Below, piece after piece: positions 46,771 through 58,614 of a DNA stretch of 64,000 nt. Source of the DNA: Siphonodentalium dalli (Eukaryota > Mollusca > Scaphopoda > Gadilida > Siphonodentaliidae); the NCBI GenBank assembly GCA_032622095.1, contig CP136065.1, positions 38,290,732 through 38,354,731 on the forward strand. The letters are read 5' to 3'. The notes beneath the pieces are model-generated. The model searched no databases. It was not told the origin of the DNA and saw only the letters and a list, made by a program, of their open reading frames with translations. Each line of letters starts with the position of its first letter. The first letter of the stretch is position 1. A program made the translations under genes and the position numbers.

Positions 46771-47654
46771 GGTTTATCTATATCACCATGTTATTGTTAG
46801 TGGTGATATTTTTTCAGACATATATATTTTTCCCACATTTTCCCACAGTGAGTGCCTTTGCTTCCTTTAAAACCAATATTGTTGTTACATTCCATTTGCT
46901 TGAAGCAAATCGACATTTATGATAGATGGAATTGAACTAAAAAATGAGTGGGCAGGGTTGAGTAAATTTTAGGATAGCTTGAGAGATCCCAAACAGTCTT
47001 GTTTAGGCCTCGGTCACAGGTTGTATCCCCTCCCCCTCCCCCCCCCCCCCCCCAAAAAAATTGCATGATAGCCAGCTTTTTTCCAATTTATTTACTGCAG
47101 AATTTTTTGGCACAACCAGAAGACATGAACCGAAATAGTATTGAGAATACAATAGAATATCCATTCAGGAATTGAAATGTTGAACACGAATTTTAGAATT
47201 TCAGATTTGTATATTGAAATCATATTGTTACATCAAAATAGAATATAATTTGCGTACAAGTACCGTTAAATTTTTTATTATAATTGCACATTGCATAATT
47301 ATATTTCCAGAAATGCCACATTCACAAATTTAAATGTCATGTGTAATCAAAATTTAAACCCAACATAGAACACTAAAATGTTACATTTAGATAACACGGG
47401 TGGAAATAACTGCTTGGGCCACCCACCCCACAGACAAACCACTTTTTTAAAAACAATTTCGCGCAAATTTGAGAGAGATCATGAAACCATATATTTATTG
47501 ATAATTCCACTTTAGATAGATTTTAACATGTATTTTTTAACTGAATTAAGCATTTTCATCAGTTGGTAAGGATGGGTGGTACCAAAAGCAAGTTGAAAAT
47601 CTTTTTGATATTTCCTAATAAAATAAGATATTTCTAACTTGTAAACTGTACATC
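46771..47654. other. No gene seen; C run near 47035-47054
   Basis: The C homopolymer ends in CCCCAAAAAAA. The rest is AT-rich. Confidence 0.5.
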
Positions 47655-48060
47655 TATACATGTATATATAAAAGAGTAGAATCTGTCTGTTCCTATTTTT
47701 CTCCCAGTCCTGTACCAATTTCAACCAAATTTGGTGTCGGTGAAATCGGGGTACTCTGGCAGATGTTTATAATGTCATTAGTTTTTTCATAAATTTGATC
47801 TTTAAAAAAGATATTATTTAAAAAAAACAAAAAAGAAAATTTGAGCAAGGAGTTCAATATAAAACAATAAAAACTATACAAAATTTAATTTAAATCCATT
47901 CGTTTTTTTTAAATCAAAATATTTTAATGATCAAAATATGTGTGAAGTTCGGGGCCGCTGCATGCTGAATAAAGTTTCTGTCTAAGATCAAAATGTTTGT
48001 GCGCAGGCCCTTAACACACAAAGGGGCCACAGGCCCCTCTGATGCTGAATAAAGGCTCCC
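47655..48060 (+). repeat. Dispersed repeat family J, copy 2
   Basis: TATAAAAGAGTAGAATCTGT, CAACCAAATTTGGTGTCGGT and GGCCACAGGCCCCTCTGATG are the reverse-order counterparts of 16041-16750, here without the family D insertion. Confidence 0.7.
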
Positions 48061-49924
48061 TTCAGTTAGAATAATATAATTTAACCAGTGATTTAACTAT
48101 AACTTTATGTTACAAATCAGATATGATAAGAAATCAAATTTCTGTGGTCTACATGTATACCTTTATTGAGGCGGGTCGTCACTGGGATGGGTCATCCAGT
48201 ACAGGAAATTACTTACGGCCTGTGTCCACTGACATGTGTTAGGGGAATTTACATGTATTCTAGGATTGTTTTATCTGAGTTTAGAAGTTAGAACGTCAAT
48301 GGGGATTGACCGAACAGATAAATGGATGAGTATGTGTGAGAGGTGTGTCCATGTTGTCTGTATGTATAAAATACCACAGGAAAGAATTACCTATAAATTA
48401 TTGGTAGACTATTTCTATGAATCCAGCTGCTGATAAATCTAGGTATTTGTCTAATAATTAAAACATTAGAAAAAATATTTTTTTTAAGTTCATGTCTACA
48501 TGCATCAAAGGCTCAAAGCCAAAAAAAAATTATGTATACATCAATTTGAATATAGTATATCTGTTCAAGATTTAGCTACGGTACATAAGGCCAATATAAA
48601 TAAATTGCTAGATTTATATCTTTTCAGAAAAATGGGGTGGGAGGGAGAATTTAATTTTTATATTTTATTCTTCCTATAAACATAAATGGTCATGAAATTT
48701 CAGGATATTGAAGCAGTAATCTATCTTATATAATACAAGGTGATTTAGATTGTCCAATTTGATCACAATAGACTGATTAATGGGTCAATGAAATGTCATT
48801 TGTCAGTTCAGGCATGAGAAAAAGATAAACAAATAAATTAAAAAAAATTAGGAGGGAACTATAGGGTCGGGAGAGGATGTAAATCAAGCAATTTTTTTTA
48901 TATTGGCCTATTATGGGTTCATCAATGTCACAAATTCACTATGTAATGGAATACTTTACATTTTTGAAGCTTTTTTGCCCACCTTTTTCTATGTTGACCT
49001 GGATATCTATATGTATGTGGGATTTACTCCCATTTCCACATCCTGCTGTTCCTCTTTTCACATGAGTGCTGACACCTGTAAAAAAAAAAGTTAACATTTT
49101 AAATCTTTTTCAAATATCCAACAAAATAGTCTCATGGCCAAATTTCAAGAAACTGGCTACATTGTATGTGAAAGCCTGTTTGTTAATGGGTATAAATTTT
49201 AAACCTGAAACAGGATTTGGATAAACGAGTTTGAACAATAATGGTCCTGCATTCGAAAAGTGATTTTTGGTCCTCTGCTTCTCAGGCCGTCTTTCACATA
49301 GCCTGAGTTTCTTTAAATTTAGCCATGAGTTTTACTACAATTTTCTATTAAACAACTGTCCTACGAGATACCTGCTTAACAGGGCATTTGCCTGCAATAG
49401 ATTTATGACGCCAGCCCTAGCTTTGTCCATCATCAGGGACATGGCTCCTTTGAAGAAATACTTCAAATCAAATGCCATTCAAAAGAATGTTATGACACTA
49501 TCACTATCAGGTTAATTAGTTTCCCTAATCTACTGCATTTACCATGTTCAAAATTTCAACACTGCATACACCCTTCAGTATAGTAAGCCCATCCCTGAAG
49601 ATAAGCCGAGTCTATGTTTTGCTTCCAAAACAATCATAGGGCAGTCCTCGAAGATAAGCCCTCCTCCATTTTTAGTACTTAGAGGGCAATGGAGCATACA
49701 TTGATGTCAGATTACTGAGAATTAAAAGGTAGTTCCACTTTATATGTCATGCTGAATGATTAAAAAAGGGACCCACGGCATTCGCCATGGGAAATGTGCA
49801 AAAAATATAAAAATGTGTTGAAACACCACAGTCAAGAAGAACATTGAGAAATAAATAAACTATTTTTTATATTCATTATTGATAGTTCTCCAATAACCAA
49901 ATATCACATGTTGATATCATTGTT
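48061..49924. other. No gene established; weak coding-like block at 49382-49503
   Basis: One open block (…FACNRFMTPALALSIIRDM… to MTLSLSG) lies between an AG (ttaacag) and a GTTAAT, and reads less randomly than its surroundings. I cannot name a family and the putative acceptor is weak. Other open frames here have no support. Confidence 0.35.
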
Positions 49925-50212
49925 ATATAAACAAAACTGTCACAGTGATTTGTCAACAAACATTGCTAATTGTGTAGTAAATTAAAAAAAAATGTTCTGA
50001 ATATGATTTTCAGAATATTTTTCAATGCTTCGACTTTTTCCAATGTTTACCGTCTGGTTTTGATTAAACTTTGGTATCTTATTGAACTAATTGGACCTTT
50101 ATCAGTAATTCCACTGTAAGAGTAATGTTTACATAACATTGTTTTGACATGCGAAATCTCATTATTGGAGAGTTATTAATAGTGAAAATAAGAACATGAA
50201 AATCTATATTTC
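49925..50212 (+). repeat. Dispersed repeat family I, copy 2
   Basis: Collinear with 39265-39540 (AACATTGCTAATTGTG ... TTGACATGCGAAATCTCATT). Confidence 0.75.
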
Positions 50213-51600
50213 AGTGCTCGAAATTGGCCACGGCAATAAGCAATAAGTGGGAAATGCCAATGCAACATTTGGAATCTAAGATGCCACATCATTAAATTTT
50301 CTGTGTGACATTTTTCTTAACTTCGAGGGCTGATCTTTTCATGTACTTGTGGATATTACATACTTTTATGCTATAGAGCTTGAGCACAATAGAATTATAC
50401 TGTTATACAAATGTCTTTAATAATTAATTCCTCCTTAATAAGATCTTACATACTGCTACTCTTGGGATTCAAATAATCATATTTATTATTATTAATTTTT
50501 GACAAAAAAATCCGCCCTGTATGATCTTCATTTGGGTATGTATGTTACAGTCTGTATGTTTATTTAATTTTGATCACCAGCATGACTACATGTACATGGC
50601 CTCAGATAAGAAACTTTTTCTTACTATTAACAGGGTAACAATTGCAGTTTATAATATTACGATTCACCTTTCAGCTATTAGTGTTAGATAAATTATAAAG
50701 ATTTTTATTTATATTATTACTTTTTAGTTAGCCCATCTGACATTACAGACATCTGATTCTGGAGAAAGGTGGAACAAAATCTACCCTGCAGCGCACTCAT
50801 GTACTAGTATTTGGGTCTGTACTCTTATTATTCAATTCAGGGAACATTTTCACTCTGTACTACATATGTACTACAGTACTACTATTATTTGGATCTTGAG
50901 AGTACACATTTTCGGAACAAAGGAACACGAATGAAAACACCATTACCGAAAATCAAAGTGAAACACATGTACATTTGTATGTCATTCACACCCAATCATA
51001 CTACTTACTAGTACCCTTCGCCCTCCCTTTTTCCCTCAGAATCCCTCCTATTCATATATTTTATTGAGGTTTTAAAGTGCAATTGAATTATGCTCATGTA
51101 CAGTAGATTTCTAATTTGCTCTTATAAATTTGCTGTCCAAATAATGTTCAAAGAATTGTGCCTTACATTGTATATGACATGGGATTTCACTTAAGTGAAC
51201 TTTATTAGGCTTCAAAAAACCTATTGTTCTCAGATGCATTAATTTTTCAGTAGGTCCTAAATTAATTTTATGTACATAATTGAATTGTTAAATTTATATG
51301 AAAAATGTTGCAAATAAATGCCCAGTACTTAATTAGTGGTGAAAGCATATTTTGATACAGAACAAAACCACTAATCAAAATTGTGAGAGTTTCATGAGCA
51401 GTTATAAATTTATATATATAAATTATAGTGCATTTTTATTTTAAGCAGTTGAATTTTGGAATTGCACCAAGTTGAATAACGAAATATTGAATTGTTCTGA
51501 AATTCGAACTTATTGCTAATAAATGTGACATAATTACTATCAAAGGTCTCCAATACAATCCAAACATGACTGATAAGACACCACTCGCATTTTAATTAAT
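50213..51600. other. No gene seen
   Basis: AT-rich, intergenic-looking. No repeat family or exon recognised. Confidence 0.5.
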
Positions 51601-52875
51601 GTTCTGCTTAATTTATGACGTTAAGACGGCGATGACGTCATATGGTGCTGAGGGAGTTATTGTTAACAGGTGCGCGGTACCTGTACGCTACTCAAAAATG
51701 CTACATCTTGAGTCACCCCGTACAACGTCCTCATATTGAACCTGTACTATATGCATCTCACGTGATAAATTCGAATACAGAAAATATAAATAGACTATTG
51801 AAAACATCGTACTGCGCTGTATCACTATCAGACGAAATGTATACCCATTCATGCAATAGAGTAGGATCAATCCTTGTGATAATCTGTCTGAATGCACACA
51901 GGTGGACAGCGAGTAAATCAAACGTAAACGACTCGCGCCTCATATTATGCAGATGTGACATTCTATTGAACGCTGAAAAAGCCATCTCAGTTCCCTATAA
52001 CTATGGCCTACTACTATGTTACAAACTTGGATGAAGTGTGTGTAAACTAATGTGAAATTTTCAGAAGCATGCTTCAGTCAAATAATTCAAATTTCTCTAA
52101 TGTAAATAAAACATGCGTGGATTCCGTGTAGTGCCTACAACGTTCTAGCTGAACACCCAGTGGTGTGTAGATTTGGAAGAATATGATTGGTTGATGTATA
52201 AATAGAAACGACGTATATGGTAATGTCACGACGCAGTCTGCATTCCAGACGAAGGAAACACGTTGAAAGAATTAAACTCAATATTTTGCGACAGGGAATT
52301 GTTTTATCAGTATAGGCTGAATTGGTGCTGAAACATATATCAGCTCAGTAGAGTTGAGCATTAGCAAGTTAAATAATAACATAGTGGGTAGAAAACGTCC
52401 ATTTAGTAGTAAAATACAGCTACAATATATAGCGGATATAGTAAATTCTCCTAACCTTGCCCACGTACCAAGTGCTCGTACAGCTGTTGAATTGTTTATT
52501 ATCACTTTCCCGCGCCTTGCCAACGAGGCTCAATATCGTCTGTGGGAATTTTGTGATTGTACGCGTCATGATATAGTTCCTTTGCTGTCTCCTTCTTTTC
52601 AGATGTTTTCCGCCATATAGAAAATTTATTTGGAACCGAGTGTCGTTGTCATGATATATGCACGATGTCAGCCGAGTCTTGATCGATAAGTCGTGCAATG
52701 AAGCATTTTTTTGCAGGCTAATTTTAGGTGTGAATCAGTTCAGTGGCGTTTCCCGCCAATTACTACTCATTCTTGCGAACGCTTTGGTAGTGTTGTGTAG
52801 ACTCTTCGATTTTTACGAGAAAATACTTTGTTATTGTACTATTCCACAACTTTTTGGAATATAATATTTTCGCAT
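51601..52875 (+). promoter_or_regulatory. CpG-retaining upstream region of TFAP4
   Basis: CpGs are visibly more frequent here than in neighbouring sequence (for example CCCGCGCC near 52509). It contains a palindromic CRE-type site TGACGTCA (51633-51640), an inverted CCAAT (ATTGG, 52186-52190), a TATA box TATAAATA (52197-52204) and a CAGCTG E-box (52481-52486). Open frames on both strands (such as 51642-52034) fit CpG-rich, stop-poor composition and have no domain. That this is the TFAP4 promoter is inferred from position. The TATA/CCAAT block could also belong to an old LTR. Confidence 0.5.
52186..52235 (+). promoter_or_regulatory. Putative core promoter (CCAAT, TATA, initiator)
   Basis: ATTGG, then TATAAATAG 11 bases later. 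Transcription would be expected to start about 30 bp downstream of the TATA, around 52228-52235 (GTCACGACGCAGTC). The predicted 5' leader to 52876 is about 640 bases, or may contain an intron. Confidence 0.45.
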
Positions 52876-52967
52876 ATGATGTCAGTGTATTTAGAGGACG
52901 CTATGCGACTGAAAGAAGAACGGGATTACGCTTCTGGTGACCAGGACATGCGAGACAACGCGGAAAG
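52876..52967 (+). CDS. TFAP4: TFAP4 putative first coding exon
   Basis: Opens with two consecutive Met codons and encodes 30 residues (MMSVYLEDAMRLKEERDYAS...) plus two bases of a codon. It ends at AAAG|GTTTGT, an acceptable donor. The two leftover bases (AG) combine with the first base of exon 2 (A) to give Arg, so the junction is in phase with the certain bHLH exon. The sequence is acidic/charged and does not obviously match the AP-4 N-terminus, which is poorly conserved. The frame is also open upstream to an ATG at 52828, so the start could be 16 codons earlier. The first ATG has a weak context. It is the best candidate on phase, position and CpG context, not on homology. Confidence 0.5.
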
Positions 52968-55957
52968 GTTTGTAGTATTCCCGTACGCACATTTTTCAGA
53001 CATAAACATTAACGTAGGCGTGCGTAAAAAAAAATGTTCACAAAATGTCTGCAATATGCTTGTCATTACTGTTGCCAAAATGCCTCGACCAATTTCGATA
53101 ATACATATAGAAAGTAACTGTTATATGTTGCTCATTAACGTTGATTCCTAAAGTTGTTTTTGAGGCTGTTTTGTGTTATTGTTTCGTCATCACCTGATCA
53201 CATGGTCTCCGTGTGCAAACAAAGACACGAGGCCATCGTGCAACACGCAATACTTGGCGTATATTCTTGTGCTATCTCTGGCTATTGAGTTCATGATTTT
53301 CCGCGCGGTTTTGGAATATGTACTTCACCTTTACGGTTTTTGCACACAGTATCCCTGCTCTTTGATATTTTGTGCATATGGAGTAAGCTATTATATTATA
53401 TATTTTTATAGTTATACACACATTGGAAAGTTAATTGGATAGTGGTATTAGTGCGACAAAAGTCGACATAGGCCGAACACATACTTATTCCGATCTCATT
53501 GGCGCTCTGTTTTGACGAGGGGTGGCCATGTTGACGATGAACAGCTGATGAATCAGCTGATTGCGTTTTCACTGTTGATGAATGTTATCATTATGGTGTG
53601 ATATTATTCCTTGTAATAACTTCATGTATGATTCATTGAATGGTGACCAAACAAGATGTTCAAGCTATTTCACCACATTCATGACTTCTTTTAGATTTTG
53701 TAAACTAATGTTGAAGAAGAAAAAAAAAAATCAAATTTTGTGGTTTATGTAAATTATGAATCTCATTTTGTTGATTTAGTGAGATTATGAATAGACAGTT
53801 GGCTACCAGCTGCTAATTTATTTCTTCTTTTGAGTATTTACTAATCCAGAATATTTATATTTAATTCTATTAATTTCATACTTTACAGTTTACTAATTGC
53901 AATTCTCGAAGACTTCAGTCACTTTACCCCATAATTTAAAGTTGTTATTTCCTTCTTTTGTTTATTATTTTTGTGCTGCATGTAGTAATAAGTGTTTTAT
54001 ATCACATAAGTAGTAGTACAACTACTAGTACTGCTACCAGTATTAATATTGATTAATGTACCATTGTACAACTTGTCAGAAGGAAAGTGTGGATCTTTTC
54101 ATTATTTATATTGTGAACTGCTAGTGAATAATAAACTATCTACTAGTACTGGTACGCCCACTTTTTTCTTTACTGATATTTTGAACATCTACTGTACACT
54201 TTGGGTCTTGTCATTCATGACTGATTGTGAACACAAAGCACTAGTAGACTAGTATTCTTGACAAAATTCATGTTCTTTTTTTTTTTGGACTGAGGCCAAA
54301 ACAAAAAACTTCTGGGATAATTTTCCAGGCAGGCAGGGTTTTTTTTTTTTTTTTGCAATTTAAAAAAAACCTTTCGGCCCTAAGCGATATAAGTGTAGCA
54401 TGGAATATGATACATCCTAGTATTGAAAATGAGCCAAGCATTGGATAAAAACATGTACCTTGAATTCATTCACTCTGCAGTTAGATCTCTACCAAAGTTG
54501 AGCTTTATAACTGACTTATTTTTGCTTTTGGGATTGGGAAAAAAATATAAATATTCACTACAACAGGTAACTTTTGACTAGTCTTCTGGAGAAAATTGGA
54601 GAAAAAAATATTGAGGCAGGCAAGAAAATCTCAGTCAGACAGGGTATCGGAAACAAAGAGATTTTTTTCTTTCTTACACCTTTTCACCAATTTATATAAG
54701 CAGGCCTTGAAATTGCCATTTTCCTTCTACGCCAATTTACAGCATGCTTTAAAATTGCACAAAATTCTATATTCACTTCCACTGCTTTTTCTATGGCATT
54801 TATGCCTTTGCTGTAGCCAATTTCAATTTTGAGGCTCAGTGCACATGTGCGTAATTTGTAAAAGCCAGACAGGTAATTACATTTTGTCAGTTTAATATTA
54901 AGTCTGTCCAGTGATCTCTTGTACCATACATGTCAGGGAAAACTTTACCATCAATACCTATTCCAACGATCACTATTATTTTCCATTGTCATTTGAGACC
55001 AACATGTAGGGCAAAATTGCCATCACTAGTCTATTATTAATTTCACCCTGAATCTTCACCCGTCACTATTATTAGGCCATCACGATTATTAAGATCTGAG
55101 AGTACCAGTATAAATAATTTTATTATCATATTTTTAATTTATCCTCCATCTCCCAAAATGACATTTTCACCCCCCCACACTGCCTGGAAAGGAACCCAAT
55201 GCCCTTGGTTCACCCATATCATGGGTCACTTCACCCTCAATGACAGCTAACATGATTAGATCAGACAGTCTAGCCTCTGGTCCTGCCATTCTTCTGGCAC
55301 TGAGCCAGTGTTTGGGAGGAGCCTCTTAAAATGGACTATCTTGTCAATTTGTCATGAAGCACTTTCCCAGAGCACTATTAAAATAATTATCTCAAGTCCA
55401 TATTAGCAGATACTTGGGGTCTGAGTTGTCTGATAGAGGTTTATAAGACCAATAGGCTCCAGTGATTTGTCCTCTGTGCAGAGATTTTTCCAATATTTGT
55501 GTCTGGCTCTATGAAGCAATACCAGCACACTAAAAGTAGAGGTGACTTGTCTGTGTTTGTTTTGATTGCCTTGGCGGAGTGCCAAACAGCTGGGAGCCAC
55601 AGTATGTTATGTGTCTCTCTGGCTCCTTGTCCTTATAAGGTGGAATGCTGTAATTTTAGACCCGGAAGCCTCTGTTGTTTATGAGCTGACTAGTGTCATA
55701 CATGTACTACAGTACAGTCAGTACATCCATCAATGCTCAGCACTCCCGAGATAGGGCCCATTTGCTCTGCACAAAATTACCATAATTCTCAAAACAGTTC
55801 AACCATGCAAAAAATCAAGTAGATTACATGTACATGTACTTCCCAATGGAAAAAAATGTTGTACTAAAATTGATCACATTGTAAACTGGGTAATTTGTCT
55901 GCTCATGGTACTCTTGTGCTCCAAATAAACATTACTGTTACATCCTTGTTATTTCAG
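52968..55957 (+). other. TFAP4 intron 1 (inferred)
   Basis: About 3.0 kb, beginning GTTTGT and ending in a pyrimidine tract TTGTTATTTCAG. The first 900 bases stay CpG-rich and contain CAGCTG sites at 53542-53547, 53554-53559 and 53808-53813. A poly-T stretch lies near 54340. No exon, MITE or tandem array recognised within it. Confidence 0.5.
53542..53559. promoter_or_regulatory. Paired CAGCTG E-boxes
   Basis: Two CAGCTG sites 12 bp apart (ACAGCTGATGAATCAGCTGA). CAGCTG is the preferred site of AP-4 homodimers in vertebrates. Position about 575 bp into intron 1 makes autoregulation possible; this is inference. Confidence 0.4.
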
Positions 55958-56114
55958 ATCCTCAATCTCTCCATCAAAACATGATGAAGCTGAGAAACAG
56001 AAGAGGAGAGAGATTGCAAATAGCAACGAAAGGCGACGAATGCAGAGCATCAATGCTGGTTTTCTGTCACTTAAAACTCTTATTCCTCATTCAGATGGAG
56101 AGAAACTCAGCAAG
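55958..56114 (+). CDS. TFAP4: TFAP4 exon 2: basic region and helix 1
   Basis: Encodes 52 full codons after completing a split Arg. It contains KRREIANSNERRR (basic region) and MQSINAGFLSLKTLIP (helix 1), then the loop HSDGEKLSK. The block from RREIANSNERRRMQSINAGF on is diagnostic of AP-4 and nearly unchanged from vertebrates. The E-R-R contacts needed for E-box binding are present. Bounded by TTATTTCAG|A and AAG|GTTTGT. AP-4 is a nuclear bHLH-zipper factor that homodimerises and binds CAGCTG, acting as activator or repressor of growth and differentiation genes. If exon 1 is right, the basic region is residues 46-58 and helix 1 is 59-74. Confidence 0.95.
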
Positions 56115-56460
56115 GTTTGTACATGTACATTGAATGTAGCTTTATTTTAATTTATCGGTAAAATCATGTGGAATTTTATGAAAGTTTTGCATTAAATTTC
56201 TACTTTTGGATTCATATCTGACTCTACTAGTTTTCAGGAATTTATCCTGTAACTTCTGTTTTCGATTCTGACATCCATCAGCCATTGGAATTAGGTACGT
56301 CAAAAGGCAACGCCGTATAAAAAGCAATAGAAACCAACATAAGAGTTTCATGCAATTTTAAGGTCTTGATATCATTTTAAATCAATATAAACTTGTTCCC
56401 ATTGCAGAAAAAACAAGTTTGAGGCATTTAGTAGGAGCTAAGCTTGAATGCTACTAAAGT

Positions 56461-56878
56461 TGCTAAGGCCTAAAAAAAATACCTTCCTTTCCGGTATTAA
56501 ACCCGTTTGCCGAAAAAAAACAGGGTCGGTGGGTTGGCTTGAAATTTAATTTTTTTTAATTAATTTTTTTATATTGACTAATTTTTATTACTTTTATTGT
56601 GTATATTTTACTCTGCAAGATCAATGTAAAACTACATTAGATTTTTTTTATATAATTTTTAATATTTAATACACCTTATTTTTACTAAGAAATCAACCTA
56701 CATTTTATTTTGTATGCTGAAATGTATTGTTTTTTGTGTTTTATAAAATGTTTTGAGAAAAAATTCAATTGATTTTGTTGAAAACCATGAAAAAAAAACT
56801 TAAGGTTAGGGGTTTTTTAATAGGGTCAGTACTCAGTAGGGGAACCCAAACCACATATTTTATTCTTTGGCCTTAGCA
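56461..56878. mobile_element. Foldback-ended AT-rich element in intron 2
   Basis: TGCTAAGGCCTAAAAAAAAT at the left and its counterpart TTCTTTGGCCTTAGCA at the right. The GGCCTAAA terminus and a GGGAACCCAAACC block resemble sequence at 44030-44130. No coding potential. Confidence 0.65.
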
Positions 56879-57258
56879 TTAAAAACTTTTCAAGTTTTCA
56901 TGTACCGGTAGAAATAAACAATAATTGCCTAAATGTTTTTGTTGTTGCTAAACTATCATGCCTTGCAATGTGTCCTCAGTGTTGATAAACGTGTGGAATA
57001 AAAAATAAGTACAAAGTCCACATATTTGTGTCGTATCTGTTTACTGTACTATTATGATCAGTATGTTTGATCTTGTTGGCCCAATCATGTAGATGTTTCA
57101 TTCATAAAGTATTATCCAGTAGCATTGATTAATGGAGAGATAACTGAATACACACAGGGACCTTGTTCAGATAAGACCGCCACATGCTTTCGTACTCTGG
57201 ACTCACCGAATTCGTACTGTATTCCATAGGAGTGTTTGTTTGCTTGACATTCAACATA

Positions 57259-57368
57259 CAGTAACGCCCTAAATAATTGACCCCTTAACCACAGCTGAAT
57301 TATGGGTAATTTTTCAGGATTTAGTCGGAAATATGGCTTGTTGCCAGTCATCGGAATGCTCTCACTGA
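57259..57368. mobile_element. Mariner-type MITE, left half
   Basis: TA|CAGTAACGCCCTAAATAATT through GCCAGTCATCGGAATGCTCT; the right arm is absent. Confidence 0.8.
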
Positions 57369-57631
57369 GATTAATTGTTCTTGATTTTTCATTTGAGAGA
57401 GAGAGAGAAACTGGAAGCATATCAATTGAAGTATTATTAATTGTAATTCAATTAATATGTAATGTTACATGTATGTGGGGTCTACTGGTACTGTCCAGAG
57501 ATGAATATATTTGAATGAGACTTTCGCTTCGACTCCGGTATCGTCTGAGAGAAGCGAAGAACAGAAGGGTGATTGGAGACATGAAACAAAGCTTCAAATT
57601 CATTGAGTACATATAAATTGGTGTACATGTA

Positions 57632-57713
57632 CAGTAATGCTCTAATTAATCGACTGCATAACCACAGCAGAATTCTGCTGTGGTTATGGAGTCGATTAAT
57701 TATGGCATTACTG
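57632..57713. mobile_element. 82-bp palindromic mariner-type mini-MITE
   Basis: CAGTAATGCTCTAATTAATC to GATTAATTATGGCATTACTG between TA dinucleotides. Arms meet at CAGCAGAATTCTGCTG, so the element is only the terminal inverted repeats joined head to head. Confidence 0.9.
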
Positions 57714-57782
57714 TATATGTACCACATGGAGTGGTGGGTGATCCCACCCAGCGTGAGCACATCCCTGCATACACACATACTT

Positions 57783-57916
57783 GAACACAGCCCTTTTAAT
57801 TCTGATTGTTTGGCTTCGGCAATCTGCTACGGCAACCCTTTATCATGGCCCAGTTTGCTTCAGCAAATGGCTTCGGCATTGCTGATTGCCGTAGCCAATT
57901 ATGAGGGCTGTTGAAC
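57783..57916. mobile_element. Small foldback with CCGAAGCC arms
   Basis: GAACACAGCCC...GGCTTCGGCAATCTGCTACG pairs imperfectly with GGCTTCGGCATTGCTGATTG...CCGTAGCC...GGGCTGTTGAAC. About 134 bp, non-coding. Confidence 0.65.
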
Positions 57917-58582
57917 ATGTACTGTAAAACAGTAAATTTACTTGTACCACCATGTTACTAGTATGTACATCATAATAGCATGCGGAAATATACGAAACAT
58001 AGTGGAAAGTTTTCATTGAATTAATTGTAATTCCTGAGTGTACCATTTATCCGCAGTCTGAATAAATCCTGTATTGTCACTATTTATTCAACGTAGTCCA
58101 ACTATCTAACCGGTCTAAAGTCAAATTAACAAAGTCATTGATGTTGATAACCAGTGGTACAATGACCTACTCACCCATTTATGGGTTAGATTGACCTAGT
58201 TAGTACACGCTGGTTACATTGACCTTATGGGGTACATTATGTCCGATTATTGCCCCAGACTCTGCTGTTCATTTTGTTTATCTTTTATGCACACCATTGG
58301 TTTTTCACCTGCTGGATGTTCATTATCAAATCAATACTTTAAACATGGAATCACTCATTAATAACCTGCCTGCTTTTGTCTAGAATAGATGAAATATTAT
58401 TGTAACGTATTATTAGGAGGTAAAATTTTTCAGACAATTTTCCACCCTTCAAGTATGGTACGTGTACTAATGAGGTTTGAGTCTATTTGTTTAGGCGGGA
58501 AAACTTACAAGTATTATCATTGCAATATGCACTTTAAATACTAGTATATACTTTAAAGGCCTAGAATGCTACTATTATGCCC

Positions 58583-58614
58583 AAAAATGATGTTCACAAT
58601 GAACATCATTTTGC
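58583..58614. repeat. Perfect hairpin AAAATGATGTTCA
   Basis: AAAATGATGTTCA and TGAACATCATTTT around a 3-base loop. No neighbouring context gives it a role. Confidence 0.7.

Noticed and set aside
51642-52034. 130-codon open frame, longest outside obvious repeats
   Set aside because: Frames are open on both strands here, with no domain; CpG-rich stop-poor composition explains it.
52038-52260. Solo LTR containing the TATA box upstream of TFAP4
   Set aside because: TGT...ACA-like edges could be drawn but no target duplication or primer-binding site was found; kept only as an alternative to a native promoter.
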